Virus record (IMG/VR): IMGVR_UViG_3300046011_006206
Location: 1 to 40,555 of that record
Direction: 5' to 3' (one strand)
Length of the DNA stretch: 40,555 nt
Source of the DNA: a virus
Both the position numbers and the translations under genes were made by a program. Below are positions 1 through 7,121 of this stretch, one piece after another; within the stretch, counting starts at the first letter, position 1; every line of letters starts with the position of its first letter. The notes beneath the pieces were generated by a model, which was given only the letters and a program-made list of their open reading frames with translations, did not search any database and was not told where the DNA came from.

Positions 1-138
1 GAGTTGCGACGAACTCATGGTTTTTTGAACTATTGGCGGAAAAATATTTCAGCCACTATTAATAAAGTTGTGATAAGTGTAGATGACAGGGAATGGCGAG
101 ATTATAGTAATGTAATTGGTCTCTACAAGCTAAATTAA
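1..138 (+). CDS. 3' end of an upstream gene, identity unknown
   Basis: An open frame runs in from the window edge and stops with TAA at 136-138, three bases before the terminase start. The visible 45 residues end in ...REWRDYSNVIGLYKLN. The close spacing to the terminase gene suggests one late transcription unit. In T4 the gene before gene 17 encodes the small terminase, but the fragment is too short for me to claim that identity. Confidence 0.6.
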   Translation, partial: ELRRTHGFLNYWRKNISATINKVVISVDDREWRDYSNVIGLYKLN

Positions 139-141
139 ACT

Positions 142-1734
142 ATGGCACAAATAGCACAGAGCTTTATAAAAGTCAAAACTCCTTATCAAAAAACTCAATA
201 TACTCGCGAGCAGTTTCAAGAACTTTTAAAGTGTGCAAGTGATCCACTTTATTTTATTGAAAACTACATTTACGTGCAACATCCCACAAAAGGTCGACAG
301 CCCTTTAAACTATGGGAGTTCCAAAAAAAACTAGTTACTACATATTGGAAATATACCAATAGCATATGTATGATTCCTCGCCAAAGTGGCAAAACAGCCA
401 GCAGTGCTGCTTATTTGCTGTGGTATGCATGTTTTAACAACGACGTGACTATCTTGATTGCTGCACACAAGTTCAAGGCAGCAAGTGAAATCATGATGCG
501 TGTGAAATATGCTTACGAGGAGTTGCCGGACTTTTTGCGTCCGGGTGTAACAAAATACAATCAACAAGACATTGCTTTTGATAACGGCAGTCGTATTGTG
601 GCAACTACCACCACTGCTGATAGTGGACGAGGCATGAGTATCAGCTTGTTGTATCTCGATGAGTTTGCCTTCGTGAAAACCAATATTGCCACGGAGTTTT
701 GGGCCAGTATAAGTCCCACATTAAGCACTGGTGGCCGGTGTATTATTACCACCACTCCCAAAAGTGACGAAGACATGTTTGCTGAGTTGTGGTTTGGTGC
801 CAACAAGTTGACTGATGAATACGGCAATGAAAATGCTGAAGGCATGGGAATAAACGGGTTTCGTGCATTTACAGCACATTACAGTGAAGTTCCTGGACGC
901 GACGAAACCTGGGCACAGCGAGAACGCAACAAAATTGGACAAGAAAGATTTCTCCGAGAGTTTGAGTGCCAGTTTGCAGGTGAAAGTGAAACACTTATAA
1001 GTGGTATAACTTTGCAACGACTTACCGGACAGGAGCCAATTTTCAAAACACAACAAATCCGATGGTATAAAAATATCGAGGCTAATAAAACTTACCTTGT
1101 TGGTTTAGATCCCAGTGCTGGTATTGGCAAAGACTACGCTGCAATCAGTGTATGGAGTTTGCCGGACATGGAACAAGTAGCCGAATGGTGTCATAATCTA
1201 ACACCTATTCCCGGGCAAGTACAGACTCTCATGAAAATACTGGAGTTCATTTACAACGAATGCAAGCAAAAAGGACATAGAGGCGATCCTGATATATTTT
1301 GGACTTTGGAAAACAATACCTGGGGCGAAGCTGCACTTGTTAGTATTAATGAAATAGGTGAAGAAAGATTTGCCGGACAGTTTGTGCATGAACCAAGAAG
1401 AAACGTAACCTCAGGCCGTAGCAGGAAAGGTCTCAATACCAATATGAGAACAAAAGCCATGGCATGCAGCAAGCTTAAAACACTTATTGAAAGCAACCGT
1501 TTAATTCCGCATAGCAAGATGTTGATACGACAACTGAAGTTCTTTATCAGCAAGGGTGATAGTTTTTCCGCCAAATCAGGAGAACACGACGACTGTGTGA
1601 TGAGCATGATGTTGTCAGTTCGTATGATGCAAATATTGCAAAACTGGGACGAAAAAATTGGTGATTTGCTACGGGACGATTTTGACGATCAAGAACTCAT
1701 GGAACCTCTTCCCATGACCATGGCCTTTAGATAA
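142..1734 (+). CDS. terL: Terminase large subunit (T4 gp17-like)
   Basis: DNA-packaging motor: the N-terminal ATPase translocates DNA into the prohead and the C-terminal RNase H-like nuclease cuts the concatemer. The Walker A-like motif RQSGKT is at residues 80-85 and Walker B LLYLDE ends at D173-E174. The nuclease acidic residues appear as D323 (GLDPSAGIGKDY), E390 (WTLENN) and D483/D484 (HDDC). At 530 aa it is shorter than T4 gp17 (610 aa) but has both domains complete. It begins 3 bp after the previous stop without a strong Shine-Dalgarno site. Its stop codon is part of a late-promoter motif that serves the next gene. No intein or split is seen. Confidence 0.96.
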   Translation: MAQIAQSFIKVKTPYQKTQYTREQFQELLKCASDPLYFIENYIYVQHPTKGRQPFKLWEFQKKLVTTYWKYTNSICMIPRQSGKTASSAAYLLWYACFNNDVTILIAAHKFKAASEIMMRVKYAYEELPDFLRPGVTKYNQQDIAFDNGSRIVATTTTADSGRGMSISLLYLDEFAFVKTNIATEFWASISPTLSTGGRCIITTTPKSDEDMFAELWFGANKLTDEYGNENAEGMGINGFRAFTAHYSEVPGRDETWAQRERNKIGQERFLREFECQFAGESETLISGITLQRLTGQEPIFKTQQIRWYKNIEANKTYLVGLDPSAGIGKDYAAISVWSLPDMEQVAEWCHNLTPIPGQVQTLMKILEFIYNECKQKGHRGDPDIFWTLENNTWGEAALVSINEIGEERFAGQFVHEPRRNVTSGRSRKGLNTNMRTKAMACSKLKTLIESNRLIPHSKMLIRQLKFFISKGDSFSAKSGEHDDCVMSMMLSVRMMQILQNWDEKIGDLLRDDFDDQELMEPLPMTMAFR

Positions 1735-1738
1735 ATAT
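1731..1738 (+). promoter_or_regulatory. T4-type late promoter
   Basis: The sequence ATAAATAT matches the T4 late element TATAAATA at 7 of 8 positions. It overlaps the terL stop codon. A start about 6 bases downstream would give a leader of about 12 nt with the Shine-Dalgarno sequence CAGGAG before the ATG at 1755. Confidence 0.6.
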
Positions 1739-1754
1739 CGCCAGGAGACTAATA

Positions 1755-2987
1755 ATGACACCTAACTGGGACATCATCACACAAAAAATACATGGCATAT
1801 TAAAAGCTCGTGGCATGCAAGTCAAAAAAATGTTTGATGAAGACATAAAAGAAACATTCAAGATTGAAGATGCTCGACAGTTTTATGCCACAGTAGCAGA
1901 TCCTCATGATCCCAATATCAAATCATATGACATTTTGATTAGTTTACATGACGAGGACAGCCACAGTCATGTGGATTTACAAACTCCTCGCATGAGAAAC
2001 ACCCAAGATTTCAACGATTTGTTCAGTTTACATATGTGGTTGCGTAAAAACATAAACGACAAAGAAGGCGTAAGTGTCAACTGGTTTCAGTTTGATAAAG
2101 ACATTGAAGCCAAAAAGCCACCAGTTGAAGAAAGTCGTGACATCAGCCGTCCTTGGGGCACAACCCGCAGTTCCTTTCAACGTGTGGGCAACTGTCGCAT
2201 GATAGTTAGACACAGTGATATTGTAAATGAAGATACCCCGGGAAGTCGTTGGCGCAAAATACACAAGATATTTGTGGAAACTGATCAAGGCGAACGTCTT
2301 GGTTGGCCTACTCGTCATGTAAAAGGTGCAAGAGCCTGGGCAAGACATTTGAGCCAAGGCGGGCAAGCTCATGATGAAGTCAGCAGCTACCTTAAAACAC
2401 TAAGTGAGCATTATGGTGTTTTAAAAAGCGCGGCTAGAAAACTACGCCAACCTGCCCAACTACAAAATGAACTTTTGCCAACTCTAGCTGAAATTCATCA
2501 ACACATGCATGACATTAACAATGAACTGCAATCTTGGAGTGGTCCCCGTGGATATCATAGCAGTCATTCCAATATGCGGGAGTTCCGTAAAACAGCTCTT
2601 GCACCTTGGTTACGGCCAGTTGTCGAGCAGCATTGTCCCGATCATCAAGAAGTATTAGAGCAATGGTTGGGTATGGAAAAATCCATACCCAAACCTGAAC
2701 TTGAAGAGTTTCAAGATTGGTTAAGTGATACTGAAGTGGTTATTCAGGAAGATCAGATTGGTCAAGCAGAAAGTCAAGCACAAGAGGCTTGGCAAGATTA
2801 TCAACTGGACCTAGGCTCCAATGAGCAAGCTGTTTCAGCTACTTTGAAGTTTTTGGTGTCCAGCAACGACTGGTGGCGTGAGCAATGGGAAATCAACCCC
2901 AGTGAAACTCAAGATCACTTGAAAAAACTAGTGGGGATGAACACCAATCCTGATGTCAGCCGTGTCAAGAAGCTAGCTGGGTTGTGA
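1755..2987 (+). CDS. Conserved unknown protein downstream of terminase
   Basis: 410 aa, soluble, with no signal peptide or membrane segment. Start ATG follows a good CAGGAG site. The first ~180 residues are mixed alpha/beta with several short charged stretches. From about residue 190 it appears mostly helical and rich in Gln, His and Glu. It contains WGTTRSSFQRVGNCRMIVRHSD near residues 135-155, which could be a compact beta fold. It ends in helical acidic sequence. I do not recognise the family. Late promoter and position suggest a virion or assembly role, but this is inference from context only. Confidence 0.75.
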   Translation: MTPNWDIITQKIHGILKARGMQVKKMFDEDIKETFKIEDARQFYATVADPHDPNIKSYDILISLHDEDSHSHVDLQTPRMRNTQDFNDLFSLHMWLRKNINDKEGVSVNWFQFDKDIEAKKPPVEESRDISRPWGTTRSSFQRVGNCRMIVRHSDIVNEDTPGSRWRKIHKIFVETDQGERLGWPTRHVKGARAWARHLSQGGQAHDEVSSYLKTLSEHYGVLKSAARKLRQPAQLQNELLPTLAEIHQHMHDINNELQSWSGPRGYHSSHSNMREFRKTALAPWLRPVVEQHCPDHQEVLEQWLGMEKSIPKPELEEFQDWLSDTEVVIQEDQIGQAESQAQEAWQDYQLDLGSNEQAVSATLKFLVSSNDWWREQWEINPSETQDHLKKLVGMNTNPDVSRVKKLAGL

Positions 2988-3009
2988 AAAATTAATAAGG
3001 TCAAAAGCA

Positions 3010-3037
3010 TTGACTTTCATGTGTCAGCATAAGTAAT
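3010..3037 (+). promoter_or_regulatory. Possible sigma70-like promoter for gene 32
   Basis: TTGACT at 3010-3015 is a good -35 element. The candidate -10 (TAAGTA/AGTAAT around 3030-3037) is poor and its spacing is 14-16 bp. It would transcribe the leader hairpin at 3043-3071 ahead of the ssDNA-binding protein gene. A second weak -10, TATAGG at 3083-3088, lies nearer the gene. Confidence 0.3.
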
Positions 3038-3042
3038 GTTGT

Positions 3043-3071
3043 TCAAGACAAAGAAACAAATTTTGTCTTGA
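3043..3071 (+). promoter_or_regulatory. Leader hairpin upstream of gene 32
   Basis: A perfect 10-bp inverted repeat (TCAAGACAAA / TTTGTCTTGA) with a 9-nt A-rich loop lies 34 nt before the gp32 start. In T4, gp32 represses its own translation by nucleating on a structured leader element at a similar position. I found no second pairing that would make a pseudoknot here, so an autoregulatory role is only suggested. Confidence 0.45.
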
Positions 3072-3105
3072 TCTAAACACATTATAGGCACAGAAAGGCA
3101 CACAA

Positions 3106-4119
3106 ATGGCACTTAGTTTAAAAGAAATTCAAGCACGTCTACTTGAAGAACAATCAAAAAAGGATCGAGTTCGCACAGGTCAATTTCAAGGTGACAATGC
3201 GATTTATCCCTTTTGGAACAACCCCGAGGGGTCCACAGCAACAATTCGTTATCTTCCCGATGGTGATGTCAACAACGACTACTTTTGGGTTGAGCGACTG
3301 ATTATCAAGCTGCCGTTCCGTGGAGTTAAAGGGCAAGCTGATAGCAAGCCTTGTGATGTTCAAGTTCCCAGCGTGGATATGTGGAAGCCCGGTAGCTGCC
3401 CTATTAACGCAGAGATCCGTCCTTGGTGGAAAGACGAAAGTCTTGTTGACATGGCTCGCAAATATTATCGCAAAAAGAGCTATCTGTTTCAAGGTTTTGT
3501 CCCCAACAACCCCAACAAGGAAGATTCCACACCAGAAAATCCCATTCGTAGGTTGGTAATTAATCCCAGCATTTTTGACATGATCAAGGGGATTTTGCTG
3601 CGTCCAGATCTTGAATACTCACCAACTGACTACGAGCATGGTAGAGATTTTTATCTCACAAAGACCACAAAAGGTAGTTTTGCAAACTATGCAAGCAGCT
3701 CATGGGCTATGAAAGAACGTCCACTTGGTGATGTAGAACGCCTGGCTATTGAACAGCATGGATTGTATAATCTTTCCAGCTTCTTGCCCAAGCGTCCTGA
3801 TGAAGACGGACTGCGAGTGATTATGGAAATGTTCCAAGCCAGTGTTGAAGAACAACCATATGATCCCGAGCGCTGGGGTAACTATTTCAAACCAACTGGC
3901 ATGCGTGTTACTGACAATGATCAGGACGGCGCTTCTACTACAAAACCAGTTCAAGTTCGCAATGTTCCTCAGCCAACGCCAGCAGCAAGCAAACCACAGC
4001 AGGAAACTGCAACCCCACCCTGGGAAGAAACTGTGGAAAGCACACCACGCCCAGCTGGCAAGTCTACTAGCCCCGAGGACATCTTGGCTGCTATTAGAGC
4101 TCGCCAACAAAACAAATAA
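3106..4119 (+). CDS. 32: Single-stranded DNA-binding protein (T4 gp32-like)
   Basis: Coats single-stranded DNA in replication, recombination and repair. It begins with a basic, helical N terminus (KEIQARLLEEQSKKDR), followed by the OB-fold signature YPFWNNPEGSTATIRYLPDG near residues 37-56. Where T4 gp32 has its His-Cys3 zinc site, this protein shows only C83 and C98. The second Cys of the usual C-x-x-C pair is replaced (CPIN), so zinc binding is probably altered or lost. The C-terminal third is Pro/Thr/Gln-rich and ends in basic/neutral residues rather than a strongly acidic tail. Shine-Dalgarno AAAGG lies 8 nt before ATG. uvsX follows after a hairpin. Confidence 0.92.
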   Translation: MALSLKEIQARLLEEQSKKDRVRTGQFQGDNAIYPFWNNPEGSTATIRYLPDGDVNNDYFWVERLIIKLPFRGVKGQADSKPCDVQVPSVDMWKPGSCPINAEIRPWWKDESLVDMARKYYRKKSYLFQGFVPNNPNKEDSTPENPIRRLVINPSIFDMIKGILLRPDLEYSPTDYEHGRDFYLTKTTKGSFANYASSSWAMKERPLGDVERLAIEQHGLYNLSSFLPKRPDEDGLRVIMEMFQASVEEQPYDPERWGNYFKPTGMRVTDNDQDGASTTKPVQVRNVPQPTPAASKPQQETATPPWEETVESTPRPAGKSTSPEDILAAIRARQQNK

Positions 4120-4134
4120 GCAATAGCGGAAACT

Positions 4135-4167
4135 GAGCAAGACTGATAGTTAATATCAGTCTTGCTC
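4135..4167 (+). terminator. Perfect 14-bp hairpin after gene 32
   Basis: GAGCAAGACTGATA and its exact complement are separated by a 5-nt loop (GTTAA), 16 nt after the gp32 stop. There is no U-tract (CTACC follows), so it is not a canonical intrinsic terminator. It may be an attenuator or an mRNA 3'-end protector. It leaves the uvsX Shine-Dalgarno site free. Confidence 0.75.
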
Positions 4168-4189
4168 TACCTATCAAGGATGATATGAC

Positions 4190-5266
4190 ATGAAACCAAT
4201 GGATCTATCTAAACTTCGCCGAGATATTACAAAAAATATTGATGGTATTAGTTTGGGATTTCGTGATCCCAAAGTGTGGATCTCCACAGGAAACTATGCA
4301 TTAAACTATGCAATTAGCGGTAGATTCCGTGAAGGTGGAATTCCGCTGGGTAAAGTTACCATGCTAGGTGGCCAAAGTGGTTCAGGAAAAAGCTTTTTGG
4401 CATCAGGCAACATCACATCCAACGCACAGAAAAAAGACGTGTTTGTGGTGTTGATTGATACTGAAAACGCACTTGATGAATCCTGGCTTAAAGCATTGGA
4501 CGTTGACACTAGTGAACATTCACTTTTAAAGGTAAACGTTGCCATGATTGATGACGTTGCCAGGTTGATAAGTGATTTTATGAAAGACTACAAGACACAA
4601 TACGGCGCAGTTACTGAAGAAGAACGGCCTCGCGTGTTGTTTGTGATTGACAGCTTGGGCATGATGCTTACACCAACAGATGTTAATCAGTTTGAAGCTG
4701 GTGATCTCAAGGGCGACATGGGTCGCAAGCCCAAGGCACTGGCAGCACTGGTGCGCAACTGTGTGAACATGTTTGGCGAGTATGACATTGGCATGGTTTG
4801 CACCAACCACAGTTATGCCAGCCAAGACATGTTTAACCCTGACGATGTGATCTCGGGTGGTCAAGGGCCTATATATGCCAGCAGCATTGTGCTAGCCATG
4901 CGCAAGCTCAAGCTCAAGGAAGATGAGGACGGCAACAAAACTACCGATGTAAAAGGCATTCGCGCACAATGCAAAATAATGAAAACGCGATACAACAAGC
5001 CATTCGAGCAAGTGGAAATAAAAATCCCTTATGATCGTGGCATGGATCCCTACAGCGGTCTATGTGACCTATTTGTGCAAAAAGGACTTCTTGTGAAAGA
5101 AGGCAACAAATGGAACTACACATGCGTTGACGGAACTCAAATCAAGAAGTTTGAAAAAGCATGGAATCGTAACGAAGACGATTGTTTGGATCGAGTTATG
5201 GATGAATTTTATCGCAAAATAGATCCAGCTAAATCTCTAGCACTCCCGGAAGTTGAGCAAGAATAA
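4190..5266 (+). CDS. uvsX: UvsX RecA-like recombinase
   Basis: Strand-exchange protein for recombination-dependent replication. The Walker A motif GGQSGSGKS is at residues 60-68, then VLIDTENALD, and Walker B VLFVIDSLGMM near residue 155. A GDMGRKPKALAALVRNC stretch and the TNHSYASQDMF segment match the L1/L2 region of UvsX proteins. Length 358 aa is close to T4 UvsX (391 aa). Start ATG has AAGGA 9 nt upstream. It stands between gp32 and uvsY, the two partners that load or are displaced by UvsX on ssDNA. A second hairpin closes the gene. Confidence 0.96.
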   Translation: MKPMDLSKLRRDITKNIDGISLGFRDPKVWISTGNYALNYAISGRFREGGIPLGKVTMLGGQSGSGKSFLASGNITSNAQKKDVFVVLIDTENALDESWLKALDVDTSEHSLLKVNVAMIDDVARLISDFMKDYKTQYGAVTEEERPRVLFVIDSLGMMLTPTDVNQFEAGDLKGDMGRKPKALAALVRNCVNMFGEYDIGMVCTNHSYASQDMFNPDDVISGGQGPIYASSIVLAMRKLKLKEDEDGNKTTDVKGIRAQCKIMKTRYNKPFEQVEIKIPYDRGMDPYSGLCDLFVQKGLLVKEGNKWNYTCVDGTQIKKFEKAWNRNEDDCLDRVMDEFYRKIDPAKSLALPEVEQE

Positions 5267-5274
5267 ACTGTTTG

Positions 5275-5307
5275 GCTATGTCAACAGCCAGGCACTGTTG
5301 ACATAGC
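5275..5307 (+). terminator. Perfect 13-bp hairpin after uvsX
   Basis: GCTATGTCAACAG pairs exactly with CTGTTGACATAGC across a 7-nt loop, starting 8 nt after the uvsX stop. It is followed by AATAAC, not a U-tract. Form and placement match the hairpin after gene 32, suggesting a shared function such as partial termination or transcript stabilisation. Confidence 0.75.
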
Positions 5308-5352
5308 AATAACTAACACAATATATTGCAAGCTAAGAGGAGCAAAATAAAC

Positions 5353-5577
5353 ATGCAAGCTAGTGTAGTTTTAGAAATTTGGGACCTGCTTCAAGAGTTT
5401 GTTCCAGCCAATAAAAAAGCCCAAGCTGTGGAAGATCTTGTCACTGCATTTGTTGATGCCGGGGCAGATGAAGCTTGGTTTGAAGATATTCTCGGTGAAG
5501 ATCAAGCTCTAGATGAGGCTATTGCCGGAGTTCTTGAATTAGATCAAGAAGAGTCAGAAGAAGAGTGGGAAGAGTAA
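5353..5577 (+). CDS. Small acidic conserved protein between uvsX and uvsY
   Basis: 74 aa and strongly acidic, ending in EESEEEWEE. ATG 5353 is preferred over the upstream TTG at 5326 because AAGAGGAG lies 10 nt before it. The sequence is predicted helical (VLEIWDLLQEFVP, AVEDLVTAFVDAGADEAWFEDIL). Similar short acidic proteins occur in marine T4-like phages, to my recollection. Its position between the UvsX and UvsY genes, 6 bp before uvsY, suggests a partner in presynaptic filament control, but no function is known to me. Confidence 0.75.
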   Translation: MQASVVLEIWDLLQEFVPANKKAQAVEDLVTAFVDAGADEAWFEDILGEDQALDEAIAGVLELDQEESEEEWEE

Positions 5578-5583
5578 AAGTCT

Positions 5584-6036
5584 GTGTACTACACCCAAGT
5601 AGTTGCAGATTTAGCCTCAGTGGCTCTGGCTGTGGAGTATTACAGCCAAGAATTTGAACAAGCACAAAAAGAAACTCGTATTTCGGGAAGTTTGGAAAAA
5701 GCAGCCCAAGATTTAAGTGGGCATGTAACTTATAGATTTACCCAACTACAAGACTTGGAAAGCATTTTGAAATATATCAATATACGATATGATAAAATGC
5801 GCAGTGACTTGTATAGGAAATATCTTGAACGCTATAATCGTGATTTAAGTGATCGCAGTATTGAAAAATATCTAGATGGCGAATCCAGTCTTGTGGATAT
5901 GAATACATTAATCTGTGAAGTTGCTTTAATTCGCAACAAGTATCTTGGCCTCATGAAGGGATTTGAAGCCAAAAGCTGGCAAATCAACAATATTGTCAAG
6001 CTGCGCAGTATTGGAATCGAAGACGTCAAACTTTAA
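5584..6036 (+). CDS. uvsY: UvsY-like recombination mediator
   Basis: UvsY loads UvsX onto gp32-covered ssDNA. 150 aa versus 137 in T4. The C-terminal two thirds carry the UvsY pattern: RYDKMRSDLYRKYLERYNRDLSDRSIEKYLDGE, then a hydrophobic helix (LICEVALIRNKYLGLMKGFEAKSW) and the end QINNIVKLRSIGIEDVKL, matching the T4 order of a basic helical region followed by an IKHIQDMR-like end. The start codon is GTG with only a weak purine-rich site before it. Neighbouring uvsX supports the call. The identification rests on pattern and context because UvsY diverges strongly. Confidence 0.75.
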   Translation: MYYTQVVADLASVALAVEYYSQEFEQAQKETRISGSLEKAAQDLSGHVTYRFTQLQDLESILKYINIRYDKMRSDLYRKYLERYNRDLSDRSIEKYLDGESSLVDMNTLICEVALIRNKYLGLMKGFEAKSWQINNIVKLRSIGIEDVKL

Positions 6037-6042
6037 TTTTGT

Positions 6043-6070
6043 TTGACAACCCCTAAACATATGTTATAGT
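6043..6070 (+). promoter_or_regulatory. Sigma70-like early promoter for AAA+ ATPase/uvsW
   Basis: TTGACA (6043-6048), a 16-bp spacer and TATAGT (6065-6070) form a strong promoter just after the uvsY stop. Transcription would begin near 6077. This excludes the GTG at 6069, which lies in the -10 element, as a start codon on this transcript. Confidence 0.85.
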
Positions 6071-6098
6071 GAAGGTCAAATTGCAAACAAGGTTGACA

Positions 6099-7121
6099 AT
6101 GAAGAGCTACGTGCTTGTTAAACAAGGTAGACTGGGCAACGGCAGTTGTGTGCAAAACGTCACAGTGGAAACGCAAGGTGGCATCAAACGCGATCACAAC
6201 GGCAAGTTTCTAGTTGTCTGGGGCAACGGCAGCGACGGTCTACGTCGTGGAAAAAACCGTCTTTACATCGACCATGCTGATGATTATCAGCCCGTGAGTG
6301 CTCCGGTGGTTGTTGCAGCAGACACAGATCCCAATATTCTCCAACTAACAGATCAAGAGATTCAACAAGACATTGATGAAACTTTTGAAATCCTTGGTGA
6401 AATGACGGATGCTGTTGCCAGCAACATTGTTAAAGGCCTTGTAGTCAGCGGTCCCAGTGGTATTGGCAAAAGTCACACTGTGGAAAATCGCTTGCATCGG
6501 GCACTGGCAATCAAACAAGCCATGCAAAATCGCAGCTTGTTTGAATGCATTCACGGCGACATGTCGGGTATTTGCCTTTATGAAAAACTTTGGGAATATC
6601 GCGGTGAAGGCCAAGTGCTGGTGTTTGACGACTGTGACAGTGTGCTATACGATGATGACAGCTTGAACGTTCTCAAAGCTGCTCTTGATAGTCGTAAAAC
6701 ACGCATGATTCACTGGGGCAGCCAAAACAGAAATCTTGTCAAACAAGACATTCCCAACAGTTTTGAATATCGCGGTGGTATTGTTTTTATTACCAATATC
6801 AAGTTTGATCAAGTTCGCAGCCCCAGGATTCAAAATCATCTTGCTGCAATCATGAGTCGGTGCCATTACATGGATTTGGGCATCAACACCACACGTGAAA
6901 AACTTTTGCATATCACCAATGTAGTCAACAAGCACAACCTCTTGGGCAGTTATGACTTTTCTCACGATGAGCAAAAGGAAATTTTGGATTTTGTAAAAGA
7001 CAACGTACATAGGTTGCATGAGCTTAGCCTGCGCACAGTAACCAAAATTGCCGACTTGCGTGCTGCCATGCCCGGGCGATGGCAGAAGTTTGCCGAGAAA
7101 AACTGCATGAGAAAAACATGA
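6099..7121 (+). CDS. AAA+ ATPase of recombination cluster
   Basis: 340 aa. Walker A GPSGIGKS is at residues 118-125, Walker B VLVFDDCDS around D177-D178, and a sensor-1-like segment GGIVFITN follows at about 226. A sensor-2-like SLRTVTKIADLR sits near the C terminus. ATG 6099 is chosen because AAGG lies 6 nt upstream and the alternative GTG overlaps the promoter. The first 75 residues form a small beta-rich domain (YVLVKQGRLGNGS...). The gene is ATGA-coupled to uvsW, so a role in replication-fork or recombination remodelling is likely. The specific function is unknown to me. Confidence 0.85.
   Translation: MKSYVLVKQGRLGNGSCVQNVTVETQGGIKRDHNGKFLVVWGNGSDGLRRGKNRLYIDHADDYQPVSAPVVVAADTDPNILQLTDQEIQQDIDETFEILGEMTDAVASNIVKGLVVSGPSGIGKSHTVENRLHRALAIKQAMQNRSLFECIHGDMSGICLYEKLWEYRGEGQVLVFDDCDSVLYDDDSLNVLKAALDSRKTRMIHWGSQNRNLVKQDIPNSFEYRGGIVFITNIKFDQVRSPRIQNHLAAIMSRCHYMDLGINTTREKLLHITNVVNKHNLLGSYDFSHDEQKEILDFVKDNVHRLHELSLRTVTKIADLRAAMPGRWQKFAEKNCMRKT

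Noticed and set aside
6069-6098. GTG 6069 as start of the AAA+ ATPase
   Set aside because: It lies inside the -10 element of the promoter. ATG 6099 has a proper ribosome site.
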